The notes under the pieces are model-generated. The model was not told where the DNA came from. It ran no database searches and saw nothing but the letters and a program-made list of their open reading frames with translations. From Myroides marinus (GTDB lineage: Bacteria; Bacteroidota; Bacteroidia; Flavobacteriales; Flavobacteriaceae), in the NCBI RefSeq assembly GCF_900109075.1, contig NZ_FNYS01000025.1, positions 1 to 49,918 on the forward strand: a stretch of 49,918 nt of DNA, read 5' to 3'. Position numbers and translations under genes: made by a program. Positions 1 to 9,721 of the stretch are shown here, piece after piece. How positions within the stretch are numbered: position 1 is the first letter of the stretch; each line of letters opens with the position of its first letter.

Positions 1-110
1 GTCAATGCATCTAAATTATAAATGTGATACTCTGAATATTTATTTACAAATTGTCTAACAACATGGGATCCAATAAACCCAGCCCCCCCTGTAATTACTA
101 TCTTTTTCAT
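1..110 (-). CDS. rfbB: dTDP-glucose 4,6-dehydratase, N-terminal part (runs off the window)
   Basis: Only the first 36 codons are present; the gene continues off the left edge. The start codon is the ATG complementary to 108-110. The peptide opens with a Rossmann nucleotide-binding motif, ITGGAGFIGSHVV, followed by an NLDAL segment after the second beta strand, which is typical of RmlB-type dehydratases rather than other extended SDR enzymes. The enzyme converts dTDP-glucose to dTDP-4-keto-6-deoxyglucose, the first committed step of dTDP-rhamnose and related deoxysugars. It starts five bases after the epimerase gene stop on the same strand and is probably in the same operon. Another extended SDR epimerase cannot be excluded from so short a piece. 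Confidence 0.75.
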   Translation of the reverse strand, partial: MKKIVITGGAGFIGSHVVRQFVNKYSEYHIYNLDAL

Positions 111-114
111 TGTT

Positions 115-1128
115 TTAATAACTTTTAAACCAATTAACAAAACTAGCAACTCCTTCTTTAATAGAAGTTGTACTCTTATATCCCAATTTATTTAAATTAG
201 AAGTATCTGCCCAAGTTCTAGGTACATCCCCAGGTTGCATTGGCATCATATTTTTTTCTGCTACTTGCCCTAGTTCTGTTTCTAAGGTTTCGATAAACTC
301 CATTAGAGAAACAGGTGAACCATTCCCAATATTAAAAAGTTGATAATACGGATGTTCAAAATCTTCTTTTGGGGCATTCAATAATGTAATAAGAATTCCA
401 TTCACTATATCATCTATATAAGTAAAATCACGGCTCATTTCTCCATTATTGAACACTTTAATTGCTCTACCTTCAGTAATAGCTGAAGCAAATAATATTG
501 GTGCCATATCAGGACGTCCATAAGGTCCATAAACAGTAAAAAAGCGTAACCCAGAAGTTGGTAATTGATATAAATGACTATAAGTGTGAGCCATTAATTC
601 ATTCGCTTTTTTAGTAGCAGCATATAAACTAACTGGATAATCTACTCGGTCTTCCTCTCCAAAAGGAACTTTTGGATTCTCTCCATATACTGAAGAACTA
701 GAAGCATATACTAAGTGTTTTACCTTATTATATCTACAGCACTCTAATAGGTTAACAAAACCCACCAAATTACTATCCACATAAGCCATTGGGTTCTCTA
801 AACTATAACGAACTCCTGCTTGTGCAGCTAAATTAATAACTCCATCAAATTGATATTCTTCAAATAATAGTGGTAATGCATTACGATCTTCCAAATTCAT
901 TCTATAAAAGAACAAATTAGAATGCAAAACTGATTGTGTTTTATTTCCCCATACTTCGACATCATCCTTCTGAAAACCAAGCTCTTTTAAACGATAAAAT
1001 TTAAGATTGACATCATAATAATCATTTACATTATCAATACAAACAACATGATATCCTTCTTGAATTAAACGTTTTACAGTAAAGTACCCTATAAAACCTG
1101 CTCCACCAGTTACTAATATACTCTTCAT
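115..1128 (-). CDS. NAD-dependent epimerase, UDP-glucuronate 4-epimerase type
   Basis: Extended short-chain dehydrogenase of 337 residues. The N-terminal Rossmann motif TGGAGFIG is at residues 8-15, the serine run of the active site is near residues 143-146 and the catalytic pair Y169-x3-K173 lies in YAATKK. The DNVNDYYD segment after the first fold and the ENP...GLRFFTVYGP region resemble CapI/UDP-glucuronate 4-epimerases of capsule loci. It probably interconverts UDP-glucuronate and UDP-galacturonate for surface polysaccharide. The gene follows a UDP-glucose dehydrogenase gene by six bases, which fits a pathway UDP-glucose to UDP-glucuronate to the epimer. Substrate is inferred from family and context only. 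Confidence 0.85.
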   Translation of the reverse strand: MKSILVTGGAGFIGYFTVKRLIQEGYHVVCIDNVNDYYDVNLKFYRLKELGFQKDDVEVWGNKTQSVLHSNLFFYRMNLEDRNALPLLFEEYQFDGVINLAAQAGVRYSLENPMAYVDSNLVGFVNLLECCRYNKVKHLVYASSSSVYGENPKVPFGEEDRVDYPVSLYAATKKANELMAHTYSHLYQLPTSGLRFFTVYGPYGRPDMAPILFASAITEGRAIKVFNNGEMSRDFTYIDDIVNGILITLLNAPKEDFEHPYYQLFNIGNGSPVSLMEFIETLETELGQVAEKNMMPMQPGDVPRTWADTSNLNKLGYKSTTSIKEGVASFVNWFKSY

Positions 1129-1134
1129 ATCTCT

Positions 1135-2538
1135 TTAGTTTTGCCCTTTACCTATTGTATAAACTTCAAACCCTACCTCTTCTAACATCTGATGATCTAA
1201 TATATTACGCCCATCAAATACGAAAGCTGGTTTCTGCATATTGTCATAGATTCGTTGCCAATCATACGTTTTGAATTCATCCCATTCTGTCAAGACTGCT
1301 ATACCATGTGCTTCTTCTAACGCTTTATAAGCATCAGCATGAACAGTTAAATGCTTTGCATTAGATTCTGCATCACGAGTAGCTAGATAATCCAAATCTG
1401 ACAACATTTGTATTTCTGTAACCTTAGGATCATACACATGAATCTGTGCTTCTTCTTCTATTAAATCATTTGCTACATAAATAGCCGCAGATTCACGAGT
1501 GTCATTCGTATCTTTCTTAAAAGCCCATCCTAAAAATGCAATCTTCTTACCATTTACAGTATTAAACAGAGTAGTTACAATATTATCCGCAAAACGACGC
1601 TTTTGATGGTCATTCATAATAATCACCTGCTCCCAATAATCTGCCACTTCATCTAATCCGTAAGACTTCGCTATATAAACTAAATTCAAGATATCTTTTT
1701 GGAAACAAGAACCTCCAAACCCCACTGAAGCTTTTAAAAATTTATTACCAATACGACTATCTGTTCCTATCGCTCTTGCTACTTCATTAACATCTGCTCC
1801 TGATACTTCACATAGCTCAGAAATAGCATTAATAGAAGAAACACGTTGTGCTAAGAAAGCATTTGCTGTTAATTTAGACAACTCTGATGACCAAACATTA
1901 GTACGCAAAATACGCTCTTGTGGCACCCAAGCTCCATAGATAGCTGCTAAAGCTTCTATAGCCTCTTTTCCTTTAGATGTTTCTGACCCCCCTATTAGCA
2001 CTCGATCTGGATTCATTAAATCCTGAACTGCTGTCCCCTCTGCTAAAAACTCTGGGTTAGATAAGATTTGGAACTCTACTCCATTACCTGTCTGATCTAA
2101 AATACGCTTGATTGCTTGTGCTGTACGTACAGGTAATGTTGATTTCTCTACTACTATTTTATCTGTTTTAGCAACTCTTGCTATTTGACGAGCACATAAT
2201 TCAATATACTTTAAATCAGCAGCCATACCCTTCCCTTTTCCATAAGTCTTAGTTGGAGTATTTACTGAGATAAAAATCATATCTGCTTCATCAATAGCCT
2301 TATCTACATTGGTATCAAAAAATAAGTTACGCCCTCTTGCCTCACCTACTATTACATCAAGTCCTGGTTCATAGATAGGTAATTTACTCAAATCCTCATC
2401 GTTCCAAGCTTGAATACGAGCTTCATTTAAATCGACTACTGTAATCTGAATATGCGGATTCTTTTGTGCAATAACTGCCATAGTAGGGCCTCCTACATAG
2501 CCAGCCCCTACACAACAAATTTTTTGAATACTTTTCAT
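1135..2538 (-). CDS. ugd: UDP-glucose 6-dehydrogenase, eukaryote-like type
   Basis: Nucleotide-sugar dehydrogenase of 467 residues that oxidises UDP-glucose to UDP-glucuronate with two NAD. The N terminus has the dinucleotide motif GAGYVGGPT and the long IYEPGL segment typical of the animal-type UGDH subfamily. The catalytic cysteine is about residue 278 in GFGGSCFQKD. The C-terminal UDP-binding domain contains AFKKDTNDTRESAA. Length is normal for the family. It is the middle gene of the minus-strand sugar operon, 28 bases after the second dehydrogenase gene and six bases before the epimerase gene. Two different sugar dehydrogenases in a row suggest that two distinct uronic acids are made. 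Confidence 0.92.
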   Translation of the reverse strand: MKSIQKICCVGAGYVGGPTMAVIAQKNPHIQITVVDLNEARIQAWNDEDLSKLPIYEPGLDVIVGEARGRNLFFDTNVDKAIDEADMIFISVNTPTKTYGKGKGMAADLKYIELCARQIARVAKTDKIVVEKSTLPVRTAQAIKRILDQTGNGVEFQILSNPEFLAEGTAVQDLMNPDRVLIGGSETSKGKEAIEALAAIYGAWVPQERILRTNVWSSELSKLTANAFLAQRVSSINAISELCEVSGADVNEVARAIGTDSRIGNKFLKASVGFGGSCFQKDILNLVYIAKSYGLDEVADYWEQVIIMNDHQKRRFADNIVTTLFNTVNGKKIAFLGWAFKKDTNDTRESAAIYVANDLIEEEAQIHVYDPKVTEIQMLSDLDYLATRDAESNAKHLTVHADAYKALEEAHGIAVLTEWDEFKTYDWQRIYDNMQKPAFVFDGRNILDHQMLEEVGFEVYTIGKGQN

Positions 2539-2566
2539 TTTATGCTTTTATATACTTAAAATATTA

Positions 2567-3865
2567 TTACAATCTACTATCTATTATTTTTCTATCTAAT
2601 GCTGCTTTTGCATCATAGATAACTGCTGGCGAAGATACCATATTCTCAATATTAAGTTTACGGAAATCCGTATGAGCAGTCGTTAATACCACTCCTTCAT
2701 AACGAGTATTTAATAATTTATCTTCTTTTATTAATTCTATCCCATACTCCTCTCTCACTTCCTCTACATTCACCCAAGGATCATATACATCTACTTCTAT
2801 CCCATAAGACACCAACTCTTCATAAATCTTAGCAACCTTCGTATTACGTGTATCAGGACAATTCTCTTTAAATGCAACCCCCAATAACAATACTCTAGAG
2901 CGACTTACGTCAATCCCCTTTTGTATCATTAACTTTACTACTTTGCTAGCAATAAATACAGGAATCTCATCGTTCACACGACGTCCTGATAAAATCACAT
3001 CTGGGTAATACCCTACTTGAATCGCTTTATGGGCTAAGTAATACGGATCTACAGAGATACAGTGTCCTCCTACTAATCCTGGTTTGTATTTAAGAAAGTT
3101 GAACTTCGTACCTGCTGCTTCTAATACATCTTGTGTATCTATCCCTAATCGGTCAAAGATTAAGGCTAATTCATTCACAAAAGAGATATTGACATCGCGC
3201 TGTGCATTCTCTATCACTTTTGCTGCTTCAGCTACTTTTAAGGATGGTGCTTTATGTGTTCCCGCTTTGATAATGGTGCGGTACAAATCATCTATATAAT
3301 CTGCTACTTCGGGTGTACTTCCTGAAGTAACTTTTACAATTGTCTCTAAGGTATTGACCTTATCCCCTGGATTGATACGCTCTGGTGAATATCCCGCGTA
3401 AAAATCTCTGTTGAATACTAGTTTAGAAGTTTCCTCTAATACTGGGATACACTCCTCTTCTGTACATCCTGGGTATACTGTCGATTCATAAATCACAACA
3501 TCTCCCTGCTTCAGTACAGTACCTACTAATTTAGATGATGATTTTAATGGGGTAAGATCAGGAGCATTAAATTGGTTAATCGGGGTTGGTACCGTAATGA
3601 TATATACATTCGCATCTGCGATATCACTGATACTCGTACTTGGTTTGTACCCCTTTACTCCTCCTGAGTTGTTATAAGTTAAGATAGAGACGTTTAACTG
3701 ACTTTCGTCCACTTCTTTAGTAAGGTCAATCCCTCTTTGCAGCTCTGCTACTCTGCTTTCTTTTATATCGAATCCCACTACTGGGAAATGTTGTGCAAAT
3801 GCAAGTGCTAACGGTAATCCGACATAGCCTTGCCCGATTACTGCTATCTTAAGTTCTTTTTCCAT
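2567..3865 (-). CDS. Nucleotide-sugar dehydrogenase, TviB/WbpO-like (UDP-HexNAc 6-dehydrogenase)
   Basis: I place the start at 3865, giving MEKELKIAVIG followed at once by the Rossmann motif GQGYVGLPLA. An in-frame ATG at 3922 would add 19 residues that carry no fold, but it stands only about 14 bases from the predicted transcription start, so it cannot be excluded. The central helix region has the ERINPGDK motif and the catalytic cysteine is near residue 269 in GGHCISVDPYYL, a signature of the TviB/WbpA/WbpO subfamily that oxidises UDP-GlcNAc or UDP-GalNAc to the uronate. The C-terminal domain has GVAFKENCPDTRN. It is the first gene of the operon. Confidence 0.88.
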   Translation of the reverse strand: MEKELKIAVIGQGYVGLPLALAFAQHFPVVGFDIKESRVAELQRGIDLTKEVDESQLNVSILTYNNSGGVKGYKPSTSISDIADANVYIITVPTPINQFNAPDLTPLKSSSKLVGTVLKQGDVVIYESTVYPGCTEEECIPVLEETSKLVFNRDFYAGYSPERINPGDKVNTLETIVKVTSGSTPEVADYIDDLYRTIIKAGTHKAPSLKVAEAAKVIENAQRDVNISFVNELALIFDRLGIDTQDVLEAAGTKFNFLKYKPGLVGGHCISVDPYYLAHKAIQVGYYPDVILSGRRVNDEIPVFIASKVVKLMIQKGIDVSRSRVLLLGVAFKENCPDTRNTKVAKIYEELVSYGIEVDVYDPWVNVEEVREEYGIELIKEDKLLNTRYEGVVLTTAHTDFRKLNIENMVSSPAVIYDAKAALDRKIIDSRL

Positions 3866-3942
3866 AGTTTTTTTCACATTATTGTTAGTTCCTAAAGATA
3901 CCGTATCGTCAGTAAGTGTCATTATTTTTTAACAATAAGTTA

Positions 3943-3976
3943 CAAATGTACACTTTTAAAATTTTGGGGTGCAATA
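3943..3976 (-). promoter_or_regulatory. Bacteroidetes-type promoter of the sugar-nucleotide operon
   Basis: On the minus strand a TATTG block (3972-3976) is followed after 21 bases by TACATTTG (3943-3950), an exact TAnnTTTG -7 box. Transcription would begin near 3936, just ahead of the possible starts at 3922 and 3865. The rest of 3977-4159 shows no gene and no clear signal. Confidence 0.65.
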
Positions 3977-4159
3977 AAATATTCACTTTTTGTGTAGAAG
4001 TGGGGTTTTTATGAGCGAGCACTACTTTATAAGAGGTTTTATTACACAAATCAAATAAACAAAGCCTTTAGGATAACTCCTTTAATACAAAATCCTATTT
4101 TAAAACAAACACTAATTAGAATTCTCATTAAATAGATTAATTCTCAAATCATACAATTA

Positions 4160-4194
4160 AAAAAGCTCTACCTAAATTCTAGATAGAGCTTTTT
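4160..4194 (-). terminator. Intrinsic terminator of the BIG2 lipoprotein gene
   Basis: An 11-bp stem (AAAAAGCTCTA with TAGAGCTTTTT) with a 13-base loop lies 35 bases beyond the stop of the lipoprotein gene. The A/T-rich arms supply the U tract; it could act in both directions. Confidence 0.8.
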
Positions 4195-4228
4195 ATACTT
4201 TTTCTTTGCTTATGAAATTATTTTCTAA

Positions 4229-5335
4229 TTAATCAATTAGTAAAAAATCCACCTTATCTTTAATAGCAGGGTTTTCTTTACTTACAACAGTAATAGTAAC
4301 CTTACCTCTTTTTCCTTCTGCTCCTACCACTCTTCCCTGTTCATCCACACTTGCTAAAGAAGAATCTGAAGAAGTAAAAGTAAATAATGAGATAGATAAA
4401 AATTCAGGTATTGTAGTTAACTGTAAAGTGTACCCCTTACCTTGCGGTAACTCAATTGGTTTGTCTAAAGGTTTTCTAATATTCAGATAAGTAGGAACAT
4501 TTGATATAATCTCCTGATCAATATAAGCACTTACTCCATTAGGAGCTGTAACTGTAATTCTAGCTTTCCCTGCAGAGATTCCCTCTACCACTCCATTTTG
4601 ATCTATTTTAGCTATCTTCTCATTAGAGCTCTTCCATACTAAATTATCAAGAGGCACCCAACTTTCTCCTGTTGTTAATGAATACTTGTAGTGTTGTCCA
4701 ATAGGAAGCTTCATCTCAGGAAAACCTTGAACAAAGTTTATTTCTTTAAGTCCAAAACTCTTAATCTGCATTATTAATTCAGATTTAAGCTCTTCATTAT
4801 TTTTTACCTGCGCTATAATTTCTACCTCACCTGAACGCAGAGCTGTAACTATTCCATCTTTTACTGTAGCTATGTTTGTATCTTTACTTGTCCAAGTTAC
4901 ATCTTTTAAATCAACGTTTTCAAGTTTTAAAAGTGGTTTTATATCTCGTGTCTTTGTTTGGTCTAAATCAAGTCCGTCATGTGAATTTAAAAAATAAAGA
5001 CTTGTTATACCTACTCTAACAGTTAAAGCAGCTACTTTATCTAAATTTTTAATTTTTGCAATTATTATAGATTCTGATGCCTTAACACCTGTTACAATAC
5101 CATCTTTAACTGGTGCGATATTGGGATTTGTACTACTCCATTCAATATCTTTAGGACTTACGTTTACAAGTACTAGTTCATCAACAAGATTCACATCTTG
5201 ACCTAAAGAAACAAATTTCTGTTTGTTTTTAAAAGAAATACTTACCTCTTTCGTGTTCTTATTACTGTTATCATCTGAAGAACAGTTAAACAGTAAAAAA
5301 GAACAGATCATTAATAAAGCTATTTTAACTTTCAT
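4229..5335 (-). CDS. Surface lipoprotein with repeated bacterial Ig-like (BIG2) domains
   Basis: The start is set at 5335 because it gives a proper lipoprotein signal, MKVKIALLMICSFLLFNCSS, with the lipobox cysteine at residue 18. An upstream in-frame ATG would prefix it with an unlikely 32-residue tail. After the signal come about four repeats of roughly 80 residues, each with a W-S/T-S-x-N/D block followed by a VKDGIVTG or VDEQGRVVG turn (WSSTNPNIAPVKDGIVTG, WTSKDTNIATVKDGIVTA, WKSSNEKIAKIDQNGVVEG). This is the BIG2 signature. Such proteins are tethered to the outer membrane and act in adhesion or as structural spacers; no ligand can be named. It lies between the sugar operon and the mobilizable island. 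A TAATTTTG box at 5359-5366 may be its -7 element but has no good -33 partner. Confidence 0.85.
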   Translation of the reverse strand: MKVKIALLMICSFLLFNCSSDDNSNKNTKEVSISFKNKQKFVSLGQDVNLVDELVLVNVSPKDIEWSSTNPNIAPVKDGIVTGVKASESIIIAKIKNLDKVAALTVRVGITSLYFLNSHDGLDLDQTKTRDIKPLLKLENVDLKDVTWTSKDTNIATVKDGIVTALRSGEVEIIAQVKNNEELKSELIMQIKSFGLKEINFVQGFPEMKLPIGQHYKYSLTTGESWVPLDNLVWKSSNEKIAKIDQNGVVEGISAGKARITVTAPNGVSAYIDQEIISNVPTYLNIRKPLDKPIELPQGKGYTLQLTTIPEFLSISLFTFTSSDSSLASVDEQGRVVGAEGKRGKVTITVVSKENPAIKDKVDFLLID

Positions 5336-5510
5336 GTTGTAATTTATAAATTTTACAACAAAATTATATAAAAACATCACTTTAACATAATATATTATAA
5401 TAAATAAAAACAGCCTCTTAAGGACAAACAAAGCCTCTAATAACCAATAAGATAAAACAAAAAAAATAGCTATTAGTTTTAAAAGTCTAACTTTTTAAAA
5501 CTACAATACT

Positions 5511-7511
5511 ATGCAAAACGAAGATGATTTAAGAGCTTTATCCAAGATTTTATCTTTTTTAAGAGCCGTTAGTATTCTTATATTACTAATGCACATATAT
5601 TGGTTTTGTTACTCTTTATTTATACACTTAGAATTAACCCATCCGGTGGTTAATAAAATCCTTTTAGGTTTTAACGCTAAGGCAAATTTATTTGCTAGTC
5701 CTATCTACACCAAGCTTTTTTCTATCTTGCTTTTAGGTTTAAGTCTTTGGGGAAACAAAGGCGTTAAAAGTCAAAAAATTACATTAAAGAAAATAGCTGT
5801 GTTATTTTTTCTAGGAATAGGTCTTTTCTTTTTAAACTTCATTTTTTTAAAGTCAAACTTAATTATAATAAACATACTATATATCACAAGCTTAGCTATA
5901 GGATATATCCTACTTCTTGTATCGGGAGCGTATTTAAGTAGGCTTATAAATCAAGAGCTTTTAGAAGATGTTTTTAATTTAGAGAATGAAAGTTTTTATC
6001 AAGAAACGCGTCTTTTGCAAAATCAGTATTCGGTTAATTTGCCAAGTAAGTTTTACTACCGAAAAAAGTGGCATAATGGCTGGATAAATGTAGTTAATCC
6101 CTTTAGAGCTACAATTGTTTTAGGCACACCTGGCTCTGGTAAGAGTTACGCGGTTATAAATAACTTTATCAAGCAGCAAATAGAAAAAGGCTTTGCCCTT
6201 TATTTATATGATTTTAAGTATGATGATCTCTCAACTATTGCCTATAACCACTTGCTTTTACACAAAGACAAGTATGAGGTTACTCCTAAGTTTTATGTAA
6301 TAAACTTTGATGATCCTAAAAAGAGTCACCGCTGTAATCCTATAAACCCAAAGTTTATAACAGATATATCAGACGCCTATGAGTCTGCCTATACTATTAT
6401 GCTTAATCTTAACCGCTCTTGGATACAAAAACAAGGAGATTTCTTTGTTGAATCACCTATTATTCTCTTAGCGGCTATTATTTGGTTTTTAAAGATTTAC
6501 AAAGATGGTAAATACTGTACCTTTCCTCATGCTATTGAGCTTTTAAACAAAAGATATAAAGATGTATTTACAATTTTAACCTCTTATGATTCTTTAGAGA
6601 ACTACCTCTCTCCTTTTATGGATGCTTGGGAAGGAGGAGCTCAAGACCAGCTTCAAGGACAGATAGCATCGGCTAAAATCCCATTATCTCGTATGATATC
6701 ACCTTCACTCTACTGGGTTATGAGTGGTGATGATTTCTCTCTTGATATTAATAACCCAAAGGAGCCAAAGATTCTTTGTGTGGGTAATAATCCAGATCGT
6801 CAAAGTATTTACTCAGCCGCTCTTGGTCTTTACAATTCTCGTATAGTAAAGCTGATAAACAAAAAAGATCAGCTAAAAAGTAGTGTTATAATAGATGAGT
6901 TACCCACTATTTATTTCAGAGGTCTTGATAATTTAATTGCAACGGCAAGAAGTAATAAAGTAGCCGTTTGTTTAGGCTTTCAGGACTTCTCTCAACTAGT
7001 TAGAGACTATGGAGATAAAGAGAGTAAGGTTATTCAAAACACAGTGGGTAACATCTTCTCAGGTCAAGTAGTGGGAGATACCGCTAAGAGTCTTTCTGAG
7101 CGTTTTGGAAAAATCCTTCAAAAACGTCAAAGTATATCTATAAACCGCCAAGATAGATCAACCTCTATATCCACTCAGCTTGATATGCTTATTCCTGCCT
7201 CTAAGATATCATCTTTAAGCCAAGGGATGTTTGTGGGGGCGGTATCTGATGATTTTACTCAAAAAATTGAGCAAAAATTCTTTCACGCCCAAATACTTGT
7301 AGATTCTGAAAAAGTAAAACTACAAGAGTTAAACTACAAGAAAATTCCAATCCTTACCTCTTTTACCGATTACAAAGGAAATGATCACTTAGACCGAGCT
7401 ATAACAGATAACTACAACCAAATAAAAAAAGATATTGACCTACTTATTAAAAATGAGATCAAGCGCATTGAGAATGATTCAGACCTAGTGCATTTATTAA
7501 ATAAAGACTAA
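5511..7511 (+). CDS. mobC: MobC/TraG-family conjugative coupling protein
   Basis: A 666-residue VirD4/TraG-type ATPase that links the relaxosome to a mating channel at the inner membrane. The N terminus begins MQNEDDLRALSKIL and has about four hydrophobic segments before residue 155, as in MobC of CTnDOT-type elements. Walker A is GTPGSGKS at 205-212 and Walker B is VIIDELP near 460, followed by the ATARSNKVAVCLGFQD segment that matches the coupling-protein core. It sits at the left end of the island, while mobA and mobB are almost 8 kb away on the opposite strand. In Bacteroides elements the three genes normally follow one another, so the mob block has probably been rearranged. No mating-pore genes are seen, so transfer would need a helper element. 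Confidence 0.9.
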   Translation: MQNEDDLRALSKILSFLRAVSILILLMHIYWFCYSLFIHLELTHPVVNKILLGFNAKANLFASPIYTKLFSILLLGLSLWGNKGVKSQKITLKKIAVLFFLGIGLFFLNFIFLKSNLIIINILYITSLAIGYILLLVSGAYLSRLINQELLEDVFNLENESFYQETRLLQNQYSVNLPSKFYYRKKWHNGWINVVNPFRATIVLGTPGSGKSYAVINNFIKQQIEKGFALYLYDFKYDDLSTIAYNHLLLHKDKYEVTPKFYVINFDDPKKSHRCNPINPKFITDISDAYESAYTIMLNLNRSWIQKQGDFFVESPIILLAAIIWFLKIYKDGKYCTFPHAIELLNKRYKDVFTILTSYDSLENYLSPFMDAWEGGAQDQLQGQIASAKIPLSRMISPSLYWVMSGDDFSLDINNPKEPKILCVGNNPDRQSIYSAALGLYNSRIVKLINKKDQLKSSVIIDELPTIYFRGLDNLIATARSNKVAVCLGFQDFSQLVRDYGDKESKVIQNTVGNIFSGQVVGDTAKSLSERFGKILQKRQSISINRQDRSTSISTQLDMLIPASKISSLSQGMFVGAVSDDFTQKIEQKFFHAQILVDSEKVKLQELNYKKIPILTSFTDYKGNDHLDRAITDNYNQIKKDIDLLIKNEIKRIENDSDLVHLLNKD

Positions 7512-7564
7512 CCTGTTTTGTTATTAAATCTTATAAAAATGTATTTTAGCACAAAAAAGATCTT

Positions 7565-8404
7565 ATGCATGATTTTCCAATTATTGATATTGATCACTTC
7601 TCAGGGCAAGAAGCATTAAACAAAGTTGATTTTTTATATTCTGAACTTCAAGGTCCTCATTATATAGACAAGCCTCATCAACATTTCTTTTTCCTACTGA
7701 TCTTATTTGATAAAGCAAATGGAGAGCATACAATAGACTTTAATACTTACAAAATAAGTGATAAGCAAATACATATTTTATTTCCCAATCAGGTTCATAG
7801 TTGGACAATTAAAGATTCCACACAGGCATATCAACTCATGATTGACAAGGTATATTTTGAGAAACTTTCTTTACATTTCAGACATGCTTTTGCTTATTAT
7901 TATCAAAACCCTATAATTAATCTATCGAATTTAGTTTTCAATCAATTAGTCTATGAATTTAAATCTATTAAGCAAGAACTATTAGACAATAACACTTTAA
8001 TTGATCTTATTGAGTCACGAATTGCTGTTATTGCTTCTTTACTTAGTAAAGAGATCGATAAAACAACAAGTAATAAAACGCAAAGCTCATATAGTGTAAG
8101 GTTATTTGAATTTCAAGAGTTAATAGAGCAATTCTACTGTGAAGAAAAAAGCATAGAGTTTTATGCACAAAGACTAAATATTTCAAGTAGTCAATTATCA
8201 AAGTTAACCAGGAAACATCTTTCAATTTCTCCTATGCAACTTATTTATCAGCGTAGAGTTCTTCAAGCCAAAAGACTTCTTAAATCTACTGATTTATCAA
8301 TCAAAGAAATAGCCTTTCAACTTGGATTTATAGACGCACCTTATTTTACTAATTTTTTTAAAAAACATACCAATCTAAGTCCCTCAGAATTTAGATCTGA
8401 GTGA
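7565..8404 (+). CDS. AraC-family transcriptional regulator
   Basis: A protein of 279 residues with a cupin-like N-terminal sensing domain (HQHFFFLLILFDKANGEH, then ILFPNQVHSW) and a C-terminal double helix-turn-helix from about residue 175. The second HTH carries the AraC signature LSIKEIAFQLGFIDAPYFTNFFKKH. The gene lies 53 bases after mobC and 89 bases before an MFS transporter gene on the same strand. Direct repeats upstream of that transporter suggest it is the target. The ligand is unknown; the neighbouring amidinotransferase makes a guanidino compound or arginine derivative possible. Confidence 0.9.
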   Translation: MHDFPIIDIDHFSGQEALNKVDFLYSELQGPHYIDKPHQHFFFLLILFDKANGEHTIDFNTYKISDKQIHILFPNQVHSWTIKDSTQAYQLMIDKVYFEKLSLHFRHAFAYYYQNPIINLSNLVFNQLVYEFKSIKQELLDNNTLIDLIESRIAVIASLLSKEIDKTTSNKTQSSYSVRLFEFQELIEQFYCEEKSIEFYAQRLNISSSQLSKLTRKHLSISPMQLIYQRRVLQAKRLLKSTDLSIKEIAFQLGFIDAPYFTNFFKKHTNLSPSEFRSE

Positions 8405-8412
8405 TCGATTTT

Positions 8413-8467
8413 TCAAGTCAATGCGCTAAAGCTACAAGTCTCAAGATTAAGTGATACTCTAAATTTG
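8413..8467 (+). promoter_or_regulatory. Candidate AraC-activated promoter of the MFS-amidinotransferase pair
   Basis: A consensus -7 box TAAATTTG lies at 8460-8467 without a TTG at the -33 position, as expected for an activator-dependent promoter. Two copies of CAAGTC (8414-8419 and 8435-8440) are spaced exactly 21 bases apart, the usual spacing of AraC-type half sites, and the second ends 19 bases before the -7 box. The assignment to the adjacent AraC protein is inference. Confidence 0.45.
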
Positions 8468-8493
8468 CATAGTCATTTTTAAAACAAACGATT

Positions 8494-9711
8494 ATGAAAT
8501 CTAATTTAGAGGTAAATTATAAAGAGCAAACTCAAATAGAGAATAACGCATCACAACCCAAACTAACGCCTTCTCTACTTTGGCTTATGACTATCTCAAC
8601 AGGTATTGTTGTAGGAAATAACTATTACAATCAACCACTATTAGGACTAATGGCAAAAGACTTTTTTGTCTCAGAGGCAAAAATCAGCATCATTGCTATG
8701 TTTACGCAAATAGGCTTTGCTCTTGGTCTACTTTTTATTGTACCCTTGGCAGATATGTTACATAGAAAACGACTTATTCTTGGTATTTTCTTAACCATTA
8801 TTCTCTCTCTTTTTGCAATGGTCTTAGCTACTTCCCTACCCCAATTGTATCTAGCTAGTTTTATGGTAGGATTTAGTTCTATAATCCCGCAAATGTTTGT
8901 TCCTCTTACCGCGGAACTTGCAACAGATCAAAAGCGAAGTTCTGCCATTGGAACTGTCATGAGTGGTTTACTTTTAGGAATACTACTCTCACGCGTTATG
9001 GCTGGTTTTATCGGGGAGATCTGGGGTTGGAAAACAGTTTACTACATAGCGATATTAAGCATGTTTGTTTTAATGTTTTTACTTTGGGTAAGACTACCTA
9101 ATATAAAACCTAATTTTAAAGGTAGTTATTTACAATTAATGAAATCATTATTACACCTTACCTATACTCAACCTGTGCTAAGACTAGCTGCTTTACGTGG
9201 GGCATTAGGTTTTGCAGGATTTAATGCCTTATGGATAACTCTTGTTTTTCATTTACAAAACCCACCTTTTAACGCAGGAGCCTCAATTGCTGGTGGTTTT
9301 GGAGTTATAGGTGCAGTTGGTGCTCTAGCTGCTTCTTCAGTAAGTAGATTACAAAAAAGATTTTCATTAAATTGTATTATTCAATACTCTATTTATCTAC
9401 TTATAATAAGCTGGATTATATTTTTTTTTACAGGATATACTTATATTGGGTTAATTATTGGAGTCATTTTAATTGATTTAGGTCTACAAGCTATGCACAT
9501 AAGTAATCAATCTACATTTTTTGCCCTAAATATTAAGGCAACAAATAGATTAAACACTGTCTATATGTTCAGTTATTTCATAGGAGGATCCTTAGGAACA
9601 TACCTAGCCTCAATAGCTTGGAGATATTATCAATGGGAAGGAGTAGTTTTTACTGGACTTTTTTGTTCTGTTCTACTTTTAATACTACACAGTCTATACA
9701 CTAAAAAATAA
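8494..9711 (+). CDS. Major facilitator superfamily transporter (DHA1-like)
   Basis: A 405-residue membrane protein with about 12 hydrophobic segments. After an acidic cytoplasmic N terminus, TM1 carries GNNYYNQPLLGLM. The loop between TM2 and TM3 holds the MFS motif A variant PLADMLHRKRLI, and the GLLLGILLSRVMAG segment in TM5 resembles motif C of exporters. The sequence looks like the predicted DHA1-type permeases related to YgaY rather than sugar or nitrate porters. Only ten bases separate it from the amidinotransferase gene, so they are probably cotranscribed under the AraC regulator. It may export a product or substrate of that enzyme; the direction of transport is not provable here. Confidence 0.85.
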   Translation: MKSNLEVNYKEQTQIENNASQPKLTPSLLWLMTISTGIVVGNNYYNQPLLGLMAKDFFVSEAKISIIAMFTQIGFALGLLFIVPLADMLHRKRLILGIFLTIILSLFAMVLATSLPQLYLASFMVGFSSIIPQMFVPLTAELATDQKRSSAIGTVMSGLLLGILLSRVMAGFIGEIWGWKTVYYIAILSMFVLMFLLWVRLPNIKPNFKGSYLQLMKSLLHLTYTQPVLRLAALRGALGFAGFNALWITLVFHLQNPPFNAGASIAGGFGVIGAVGALAASSVSRLQKRFSLNCIIQYSIYLLIISWIIFFFTGYTYIGLIIGVILIDLGLQAMHISNQSTFFALNIKATNRLNTVYMFSYFIGGSLGTYLASIAWRYYQWEGVVFTGLFCSVLLLILHSLYTKK

Positions 9712-9721
9712 AAAAAATATT

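Noticed and set aside
3084..3299. Plus-strand frame inside the nucleotide-sugar dehydrogenase gene
   Set aside because: Antisense shadow of a well-supported gene.
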